Below are positions 31,264 to 37,164 of a stretch of 37,164 bases of DNA, one piece after another. Origin of the DNA: Modicisalibacter xianhensis (GTDB taxonomy: Bacteria > Pseudomonadota > Gammaproteobacteria > Pseudomonadales > Halomonadaceae); assembly GCF_900113605.1 (NCBI RefSeq), contig NZ_FOPY01000021.1, forward strand, positions 1 to 37,164. Reading direction: 5' to 3'. Under the pieces are notes generated by a model, which was not told the origin of the DNA, ran no database searches, and saw only the letters and a program-made list of their open reading frames with translations. A program made the position numbers and the translations under genes. How positions within the stretch are numbered: position 1 is the first letter of the stretch; every line of letters starts with the position of its first letter.

Positions 31264-32037
31264 ATGACGCACCAGGACTACCTGCATGACCTGATCGCGC
31301 AGGCCGGCGAACGCCTCACCACGCCACTGGACGACAAGGACGTGCACGAGCTGCGGCTGACCTGCAAGCGCCTGCGGGCCGCCTGGCAGTTGCAGCGGGT
31401 CGACCTGCCACGCCAGGTCGTGAAGACCCGGGAAGAGACGCCTAAAACGATTGCCAAGTCACTGGAAGGCTCGCGTGAGATGGCGGTTCGCCATGCCATG
31501 CTGGGCTGGGTGATGCCACGCGTTCCCTCGGGCTTGCGGCCGTCCCTGGCGCGTCTGCGAGCCACCATGGCGGCGCAACTCGACAAGCAGCCCATCGAGG
31601 CGGACCGACAGGCGCTACTCGAGGCCTTTCAGGGTGAAAGCCGGCAGTGGGATGACGAGCCGTTGACACGCAAGCGGGTCAGAAAAGGTCTCAAGCAGAC
31701 GCGCAGCAAGGTGCAACGCCTGGCCAGGCGCAGTGAAAAGAAACGCGACCCGACGTTGTGCCATCGCTGGCGCAAGTGGGTGAAGTACCTGACCTATCAG
31801 CAGGACATGAGTTATACCGTCGAGGGCAAGCCCGGCAAGGCGCCGCGTGATCGTCTCAAGACGTTGGCCAAACGCCTGGGTCGCCAGCACGACCTGGTGA
31901 ACCTCAACGCCTGGTTGAAGGAGGCGGGCAAGCTCGACGATGCGACGCGCCTGGCACTGGGTGCCGAACTGGATCGTCTCGCCGAGGAACAGCTCGACAA
32001 GGCGTTACGCCAAGGCAAAAAGCTTGGCTGGCTGTGA
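31264..32037 (+). CDS. CHAD-domain protein
   Basis: Helical protein of 257 residues with the CHAD (conserved histidine alpha-helical) fold, which binds polyphosphate through basic and His residues. Visible are DKDVHELRLTCKRLRAAWQL near 23-42 and CHRWRKWVKYLTYQ near 166-179. The paired KTLAKRLGRQHDLVNLNAWL follows near 199-218. There is no attached CYTH triphosphatase domain and none next to it. It starts 102 bases after the manganese operon; a TATAGT at about 31194 could be its own -10 box. Role in polyphosphate granules is a family-level expectation. Confidence 0.87.
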   Translation: MTHQDYLHDLIAQAGERLTTPLDDKDVHELRLTCKRLRAAWQLQRVDLPRQVVKTREETPKTIAKSLEGSREMAVRHAMLGWVMPRVPSGLRPSLARLRATMAAQLDKQPIEADRQALLEAFQGESRQWDDEPLTRKRVRKGLKQTRSKVQRLARRSEKKRDPTLCHRWRKWVKYLTYQQDMSYTVEGKPGKAPRDRLKTLAKRLGRQHDLVNLNAWLKEAGKLDDATRLALGAELDRLAEEQLDKALRQGKKLGWL

Positions 32038-32053
32038 TCCATGAGCTGCAAGC

Positions 32054-32076
32054 CTCACAGGGATTTTCCCCGTGAG
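32054..32076. terminator. Possible bidirectional hairpin between converging genes
   Basis: CTCACAGGG (32054-32062) pairs with CCCCGTGAG (32068-32076) with one mismatch, around ATTTT, 16 bases past the CHAD stop. No long T run follows. Confidence 0.35.
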
Positions 32077-32270
32077 CATGAGTCCCAGCGTGGCTTGCTT
32101 CGACCGATCTCGCCCAGCGCCAGCAACCAGACCAGCGGGCCCGCAACGAGGATGACCAGTAGCCCGGTTCGCGTTCGGCACATGTGCGCAATACGCCGCC
32201 GGGCATGTAGCCCGCGGGTGATGACAAAGCCAATGTGGGCCCAGACGAGAAGCATGGGCAACGCGCTCAT
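32055..32270 (-). CDS. Small membrane protein of unknown function, 71 aa
   Basis: Two hydrophobic segments are seen: near 3-18 (ALPMLLVWAHIGFVIT) and 36-52 (GLLVILVAGPLVWLLAL), joined by a strongly basic loop LHARRRIAHMCRTRT, so the loop should face the cytoplasm. GAGGG lies about ten bases before the ATG. I do not recognise the family. It could be a chance frame, but the clean two-helix pattern with a positive loop supports a gene. Confidence 0.5.
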   Translation of the reverse strand: MSALPMLLVWAHIGFVITRGLHARRRIAHMCRTRTGLLVILVAGPLVWLLALGEIGRSKPRWDSCSRGKSL

Positions 32271-32617
32271 GATGCTTCGTCCCTCTTCAATGGTGAGATA
32301 AAACGGTTGGTTCGGAGCAGCGAACCCGCTACGGCGGCAGGCTCATGCGCAACATGTTCGGATTATCGGCCGGCTTGCCTAAAAATTGATCGATTAATGG
32401 CCGTTGCAGGTCGCGTGGCTTGCCCCTCCCCGCACTCCCTTACGGCGTTCCCAGCCTACCCCTTGTGGATGTCGAATCGATGACCGTGGCGTGGTGAGTC
32501 CGGGATCGGAAAGGTAACGAAGGCCAAGCGTCATCGACTGTTCAACCCATTGTCGTTTCCTCGTCATGAAACCCCGGGAAGCTGTAGGCAATACAGCCAA
32601 CGACGTGAGGACACGGC
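32271..32617. other. Gap without a recognisable gene
   Basis: I see no credible reading frame, RNA gene or terminator in this 347-base stretch. Frames on both strands have Ser/Arg-rich, shadow-like products. It must hold the promoter of the glycosyltransferase gene at 32618, but no clear -35/-10 pair stands out. Confidence 0.5.
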
Positions 32618-33772
32618 ATGCGGATTGCCATGGTCAGCGAAACCTGGGCCCCGGACATCAACGGGGTGGCGCATACCCTGGGGCACCTCACTCGCGAGCT
32701 GATCCGGCGAGGCATCGAGGTCCAGCTGATTCGCCCGGCGCCGCAGGCACCGACTCGAGCGGAAGGCATGACCCATGAACTGCAGGTTCGCGGAATTCGC
32801 GTGCCTCGTTATACGGACGTGCAACTGGGCATGCCGTCGCGTCGTGCCATGGCCGCGCTATGGCGCGAAGCTCGGCCGGACATCATCTATGTAGCCACGG
32901 AAGGGCCATTGGGCTGGTCGGCGCTCAATCTGGCCCGGCATCTGGGTATCCCGGTAGTCAGCGGCTTTCACACCAATTTCGATCACTACGCTGGCGACTA
33001 TGGTGTGGGCTGGATGAAGAAGCCGGTGTGCAGCGTGCTGCGCCATTTTCACAATCGCACCCAGGCCACGCTGGTGCCCACCGCGCAGCGCGCCGCCGAG
33101 TTGAAGATGCTGGGTTTCAAGAATGTGGAAGTTCTCGGGCGGGGCATCGACGCCGACCACTTCGGGCCTCACCGCCGCGATGGCGAGCTGCGCCGCGCCT
33201 GGGGCGTGAGCGAACATCAACCCGTGGCCCTGCACGTCGGTCGCCTGGCCCAGGAAAAGAACCTCACCCTGCTGGCGGAAGCCTTCGATGCCATGCAGCG
33301 CAGCCAGCCCGACCTGCAGCCGGTGCTGGTCGGCGACGGCCCCCAGCGCGCTGCGCTGGAAAAGCGCCTGCCCACTGCCATCTTTACCGGTTTCGTCGAT
33401 AGCGACACCTTGGCGCGGCACTACGCCAGCGCCGACATGTTCGTGTTTCCGTCGATGTCGGAGACCTACGGCAACGTGGTCAACGAGGCGATGGCCAGCG
33501 CCTTGGGCATCGTTGCCTTCGATTACGCCGCCGCCGCCGAAATGATCGAGCACGAGCGCACCGGGCTGGTGGTGCCGTTCGGCGACGAGCGGGCCTTCAT
33601 CGACGCCGCCGTGGCGCTGTGCCAGCAGCCGGTGCGCTATGCCCAGATGGGCAATGCCGCCCGGCTACGTGTCGAAAGCCAGCGCTGGTCGCACGTTGCC
33701 GACCAGTACCTGGACATCCTGCGCCAGACTCTGGAGACGGCTCATGGTAAACCGCAGCTTTCCCGTATTTGA
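32618..33772 (+). CDS. GT4 glycosyltransferase (MgtA-like, probable lipid mannosyl- or glucosyltransferase)
   Basis: GT-B fold enzyme of 384 residues that moves a sugar from a nucleotide donor to a lipid or glycan. N-terminal domain: MRIAMVSETWAPDINGVAHT, then FHTNFDHYAGDYGVGW. Donor-binding domain: GRGIDADHFGPHRR, HVGRLAQEKNLTLLAEAF, and FVFPSMSETYGNVVNEAMAS, with the E-x7-E motif. The sequence resembles GDP-mannose-dependent alpha-mannosyltransferases and MgtA-type diacylglycerol glycosyltransferases. It overlaps the PAP2 phosphatase gene by 29 bases, which suggests a lipid substrate. GAGG precedes the ATG. Confidence 0.88.
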   Translation: MRIAMVSETWAPDINGVAHTLGHLTRELIRRGIEVQLIRPAPQAPTRAEGMTHELQVRGIRVPRYTDVQLGMPSRRAMAALWREARPDIIYVATEGPLGWSALNLARHLGIPVVSGFHTNFDHYAGDYGVGWMKKPVCSVLRHFHNRTQATLVPTAQRAAELKMLGFKNVEVLGRGIDADHFGPHRRDGELRRAWGVSEHQPVALHVGRLAQEKNLTLLAEAFDAMQRSQPDLQPVLVGDGPQRAALEKRLPTAIFTGFVDSDTLARHYASADMFVFPSMSETYGNVVNEAMASALGIVAFDYAAAAEMIEHERTGLVVPFGDERAFIDAAVALCQQPVRYAQMGNAARLRVESQRWSHVADQYLDILRQTLETAHGKPQLSRI

Positions 33773-34310
33773 ACGCCTCGACCTGGTCGAGTGGCAAGCC
33801 TGCCGCCGCCTGGCCCTGTTCTGCCACTACCGGCCGCTGCTGGCCTTGCTGCGCCTGGCCAGCCGTCTTGGCGACTGGCCGGCCTGGGTGGTGCTGATCG
33901 CTTGCCAGCCGCTGATTCACGGCCAACGGATCGGTTGGCATGTCGCCCTGCAGTTTGCGGTAACGGCCGGGGTCGGGATCGTGGTCTATCGCCTGCTCAA
34001 GACGCGACTGTGCCGCGAGCGTCCGTTCATCACCTTTACCACCATTCCCTGCACCATGCCGCCGTTGGACCGCTACAGCTTTCCCAGCGGTCACACCCTG
34101 CACGCGGTGAGTTTCGCGACCCTGACCGCCGACACCATGCCTTGGCTGATGCTTGTCATCGCGCCGTTGGCGGCGCTGATTGCCGCTTCGCGGGTGGGGT
34201 TGGGGCTGCACTACCTGAGCGACGTGGCAGCAGGCGCATTGCTCGGCCTGGTGCTGGCCATGTCCAGCCTGTGGCTGTTCCCGGTCACGCTGACTGTCGC
34301 CGCGCCGTGA
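33744..34310 (+). CDS. PAP2-family membrane phosphatase
   Basis: Lipid phosphate phosphatase of 188 residues with several helices. The ATG at 33744 has GGAG upstream and lies inside the end of the glycosyltransferase gene. All three active-site motifs are visible: KTRLCRERPF near residue 86, YSFPSGHTLHA near 112, and SRVGLGLHYLSDVAAG near 151. Likely substrates are phosphatidic acid, phosphatidylglycerol phosphate or an isoprenyl diphosphate. Coupling to a GT4 enzyme suggests it supplies diacylglycerol as acceptor, as in glycolipid making; that is an inference. It converges on the UPF0104 gene with only seven bases between. Confidence 0.9.
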   Translation: MVNRSFPVFERLDLVEWQACRRLALFCHYRPLLALLRLASRLGDWPAWVVLIACQPLIHGQRIGWHVALQFAVTAGVGIVVYRLLKTRLCRERPFITFTTIPCTMPPLDRYSFPSGHTLHAVSFATLTADTMPWLMLVIAPLAALIAASRVGLGLHYLSDVAAGALLGLVLAMSSLWLFPVTLTVAAP

Positions 34311-34317
34311 TCGCCGG

Positions 34318-35313
34318 CTAGCGGCGCCATGATAGGCGCCGGCCGAGGAACTGGCGATGGAACAGGCAGGCGAAGACAGGCGCACCGGCCAGCAGGTAGA
34401 AATGAAAGGTCACGAAGCGCCAGATCAACACCGCCACGGACGCCTGCGACAGGCCGATCAGCGGCGTCAGCATTGCCGTCGAGGTCAGCTCCGCGCCGCC
34501 CAGGCCGCCAGGCAGCATGCTGGCCTGTCCTGCCGCCATGGAGAGCATCTGGACCAGGAAGGTCCATGCCCAGGCTACATCGTGACCGAGCCCTTCGACG
34601 ACCAGATAGAGCACGCTGTAACGCAACAGCCAATGACCGCAGCACAGCACGAAGACCAACGCCAGGCGCCGCCGGGACAGGCCGAGCGTCGCCAGCAGGG
34701 CGCGGCGAAAGCGCAGCAGGCGGCGTGCCATGGCAAAGCGCAGGCGCCAGGGCAGGCGTAACCACGCGAGCCACTGGCCGCTGGTGGCAAGAAAGCGCGA
34801 GGTATGGCGCAACCACAGCCAGGCCAGTGCCAGCACGAGGCTGAGCAGGCCGATCGACACGGCGATCAATCCTTCGAGTCGCGAATCGACCAGGGCCACC
34901 GTGGCATACACGGCGACCAGCAGCAGCGCCACCAGAAAGAACACCAGGTCGGTCAACTGATCGGCGGCGAATACCGCCGTGGCACGCGGTGCCGGTATCC
35001 CGCGCCGGACCAGCAGGCCGTACAACGTCACCGGCCCGCCGCTGCCGCCGGGCGTGGCGCAGAAGGCAAACTCGGTGGCCATCACCGTCGCCAGGGCCTG
35101 GGGTGGGCTCAGGGCACGGGCGTGCTCCGCCAGCAGCAGGCGCAGCCGACAGGCGTTGATGATCCAGCACAGGCCGATCATCCCCAGCATGAGAACCAGC
35201 AGGTCGGCGGGAAAATTCCGCAGGGTGCCCAACAGTGCCGGGCCACCGACGAAGAATGGAATGGCCAGCGCCAGGCTCAGGGCCAAGGGCAGTAGCCACA
35301 ATGCATGTCGCAT
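34318..35313 (-). CDS. UPF0104 / flippase-like integral membrane protein
   Basis: Membrane protein of 331 residues related to the transmembrane half of lysylphosphatidylglycerol synthase (MprF, a lipid flippase part). About eight helices. Conserved stretches are ATEFAFCATPGGSGGPVTLY near 79-98, DQLTDLVFFLVALLL, and SMLPGGLGGAELTSTAML near 274-291. It has no soluble synthase domain. The start lies four bases after the stop of the glycosyltransferase gene on the same strand, so the pair are one unit. It may move the glycolipid across the membrane. Confidence 0.9.
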   Translation of the reverse strand: MRHALWLLPLALSLALAIPFFVGGPALLGTLRNFPADLLVLMLGMIGLCWIINACRLRLLLAEHARALSPPQALATVMATEFAFCATPGGSGGPVTLYGLLVRRGIPAPRATAVFAADQLTDLVFFLVALLLVAVYATVALVDSRLEGLIAVSIGLLSLVLALAWLWLRHTSRFLATSGQWLAWLRLPWRLRFAMARRLLRFRRALLATLGLSRRRLALVFVLCCGHWLLRYSVLYLVVEGLGHDVAWAWTFLVQMLSMAAGQASMLPGGLGGAELTSTAMLTPLIGLSQASVAVLIWRFVTFHFYLLAGAPVFACLFHRQFLGRRLSWRR

Positions 35314-35317
35314 GGCG

Positions 35318-36436
35318 TCAGCCGTGCTGCTTGACGGAAGGCGTTACGCTGTCGCCGAGCACGGTTCGGTAGTGGCCGAGCAACGTATCGACCACGGCGT
35401 GCCAATGATAGTGACGCTCGACGTGGCGGCGGGCACGTCGCCCCATGACCTGGGCATCGTTCAGGAACAGCTCCTGGATCGCCTGGGCCATGGCGTCGGG
35501 GGAGTGCGGCTCACACAAGACGCCGCACCCCAGCGGAATGTTTTCCTGCAGCGCCCCGGCGCGCACGCCCACCACCGGCAGGCCGCTGGCCATGGCTTCC
35601 AGTGCAACCAGGCCGAAGGTCTCGCGGGTGCCGGCGTGGATGAGCGCATCGGCCGTGGCGAACCAGCGCGCCACTTCGTCGCTATCGCAGTAACGATTGA
35701 AGACGGTGACATTGTCCGGCACCCGCCGAGGCATGTGCGGCCCCATGATCAGCAGGTGATAGCGACCGCCCAGGCGCTGCGCGGTGGCCAGCAACTCGGG
35801 AATGTTCTTTTCGCGCGAGTTGCGCCCGGCGAACACCAGCAGGCGGGTGTTGGCGCTCAGGCCCAGCATGTCGCGCAGCATGGGATCGCGACGCCGGGGG
35901 TGGAAGGTATCCAGGTCCACACCCAGCGGTTGCAGGTGCACATTGGGTACGCCCCATTGCCCGAGCCGCTCGGCCATCGAACGGCAGGGAGCCAGCACGC
36001 GATCGAAGCGGCCATAGAGATCGGCGACATAGCGCTCCAAGCGCCGCGCCACGCCGGTGCCGAGCCGGTCGCCCATCAGGCGTGGCAGGTCGGAGTGATA
36101 GAAGCCGACCACCGGCACGCCCAGGCGCTGTCCGGCATCCAGCGCGGACCAGGCTGTCATGTACGGGTCGCCGGCCTCGATCAGGTTCGGGTTCATGCGC
36201 ACCAAGGCCTGCGCCCAGCGTCGGCGATGCAGCGGAAAGCGATAGCCTTGGCCGAACGGCAGGTGCATCGCCGGTAGTGTATGCAAGTCGCCGAGCTGCA
36301 TGGCTTCGGCGCCGGGCACGAGCAGACTGGCCTGCACGCCGGGTAACTGGGCAAGCCGGCGATGCTTGGCCTGCAGGTAGGTCCTGACGCCACCGCTGGT
36401 CGGCGCATGAAACATGGTCACGTCGGCGATGTGCAA
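35318..36436 (-). CDS. GT4 glycosyltransferase, TTG start
   Basis: Second GT-B glycosyltransferase, 372 residues, only distantly like the one at 32618. N-terminus MHIADVTMFHAPTSGGVRTY carries the G-G-V-R-T-Y loop of GT4 enzymes. The donor domain has PLGVDLDTFHPRRR, FAGRNSREKNIPELLATA, and HAGTRETFGLVALEAMASGL with E-x7-E. The start is TTG, supported by AGGAG eight bases upstream and by the family N-terminus. A hairpin covers part of that binding site. It is first in a two-gene unit with the UPF0104 gene. Confidence 0.9.
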   Translation of the reverse strand: MHIADVTMFHAPTSGGVRTYLQAKHRRLAQLPGVQASLLVPGAEAMQLGDLHTLPAMHLPFGQGYRFPLHRRRWAQALVRMNPNLIEAGDPYMTAWSALDAGQRLGVPVVGFYHSDLPRLMGDRLGTGVARRLERYVADLYGRFDRVLAPCRSMAERLGQWGVPNVHLQPLGVDLDTFHPRRRDPMLRDMLGLSANTRLLVFAGRNSREKNIPELLATAQRLGGRYHLLIMGPHMPRRVPDNVTVFNRYCDSDEVARWFATADALIHAGTRETFGLVALEAMASGLPVVGVRAGALQENIPLGCGVLCEPHSPDAMAQAIQELFLNDAQVMGRRARRHVERHYHWHAVVDTLLGHYRTVLGDSVTPSVKQHG

Positions 36437-36446
36437 GGGCCGCTCT

Positions 36447-36472
36447 CCTGAAATGGATAGGATCCTTTCAGG
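36447..36472 (-). promoter_or_regulatory. Hairpin covering part of the ribosome binding site of the TTG-start gene
   Basis: On the minus strand CCTGAAA-GGAT pairs with ATCC-A-TTTCAGG (one bulged A, loop of three). The last AGG of the hairpin is the first half of the AGGAG binding site at 36449-36445. Translation may be throttled by this structure. The rest of 36473-36603 shows no gene. Confidence 0.5.
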
Positions 36473-36603
36473 CTAGTCGCAAAATGCGGCAGTCCGATGA
36501 CAACGTCTTCGGGTGGGCCTCGCGCTCCCGGAGCCATAGGGCTCGAGGGTGGGGCGGATTGGCCTGCTCAGCGGGCCTGCGGCTGTGCGTAGATGTCCTG
36601 GTA

Positions 36604-36711
36604 CTGCCGGTGTCGGTCGCCTTCCACAGCTTCGGCGGCTGGAGGGACTCGCTATTCGGCGATCTGCACGCCTACGGCCCCGACGCCGTGCGCTTCTACA
36701 CCCGCCGCAAG
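36604..36711 (+). pseudogene. Remnant of a second mmsA (last ~35 codons)
   Basis: Translates to LPVSVAFHSFGGWRDSLFGD, then LHAYGPDAVRFYTRRK, which matches the C-terminus of MmsA (compare [20 protein letters not shown] in the intact gene at 1103-2593). Nothing upstream in any frame resembles the remaining 450 residues. The DNA differs from the intact gene at many third positions, so it is not a recent copy of it but the tail of another mmsA family member. The final residues TITQRW are missing. It lies 139 bases from the IS element. Confidence 0.8.
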
Positions 36712-36720
36712 GCTGACTCC

Positions 36721-36752
36721 ACGCCCGCGCCTCTCATTGGCGTGGGCGTTCT
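36721..36752 (+). terminator. Old terminator of the mmsA remnant
   Basis: ACGCCCGCGCC (36721-36731) pairs with GGCGTGGGCGT (36739-36749) with one mismatched-to-wobble pair, then TCTTG. It follows the remnant at normal terminator distance and supports this being the true 3' end of a lost gene. Confidence 0.6.
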
Positions 36753-36846
36753 TGTGTGTACGTCTTTCGTGTTGATTCGCGATAGATTAAGTTAGTTTAG
36801 AGATTGCCGATACAACTTTAATGGCCAGGCGGTGGAGCGTTTGTAG

Positions 36847-37164
<318 letters not shown>

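Noticed and set aside
29920-31347. 475-codon minus-strand frame over the second manganese permease
   Set aside because: Gln/His-rich shadow antisense to a clear permease with the expected membrane segments.
32530-32575. Possible Pho box (CTGTTCA, ATTGTCG, TCGTCAT) before the glycosyltransferase gene
   Set aside because: The three pieces match CTGTCAT only in part and the 11-base spacing is not kept. Phosphate control is plausible for the genes but not shown here.

Overview
The window (37,164 bases, GC-rich, about 60 percent or more by eye) looks like a chromosomal segment of a gammaproteobacterium of the Halomonas type (Halomonadaceae). This rests on an MvaT-type H-NS protein, a DUF3820 protein, a Csr/Rsm-type small RNA candidate, tripartite tricarboxylate transport (TTT) genes and an E. 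coli-like MntR with its operator. The genus is an inference, not a proof. Both ends are cut inside IS3-family transposase genes (1-417 and 36850-37164), so the segment is flanked by insertion sequences.

Layout. 1-900: tail of an IS3 element, an orphan terminator, and an 83-residue unknown protein with a same-length paralogue at 15116-15367. 1103-6519: a beta-alanine pathway (bauA-type transaminase then mmsA-type CoA-acylating dehydrogenase), a divergent LysR regulator with a T-N11-A dyad between them, then an HglS/YdcJ-family 2-oxoadipate dioxygenase. 6639-7492: two small exported unknown proteins. 7786-14229: a FadR-type GntR regulator and an operon tctC-tctA-tctB-tarD-ttuC, read as uptake and breakdown of tartrate or a close relative. 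14513-14793, minus strand: an RNA gene without an ORF. It has a good sigma-70 promoter, a classic intrinsic terminator, eleven GGA motifs and at least three hairpins showing AAGGA in the loop, the signature of CsrA/RsmA-sequestering RNAs (CsrB/RsmZ type). 15116-17755: small proteins and MvaT.

17801-31161 is a metal-handling block. A minus-strand nickel/peptide-type ABC transporter (substrate-binding protein, two permeases, and an ATPase with two fused nucleotide-binding domains) is preceded by two GTTAT-N3-ATAAC sites that match the Zur box, so it is probably a zinc-limitation transporter. Upstream on the same strand lie DUF2946, PepSY, DUF1007 and NicO-family genes. On the plus strand, mntR is followed by a four-gene manganese-type ABC transporter. 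Its promoter holds the core of the E. coli MntR box (ATAGCAAAGGCTAT), and both of its permeases carry an extra C-terminal winged-helix-like domain.

31264-36436: a CHAD-domain protein, a small membrane protein, and two converging pairs (GT4 glycosyltransferase plus PAP2 phosphatase; GT4 glycosyltransferase plus UPF0104 membrane protein) that look like an envelope glycolipid module. 36604-36711 holds only the last ~35 codons of a second, divergent mmsA, next to the right-hand IS element.
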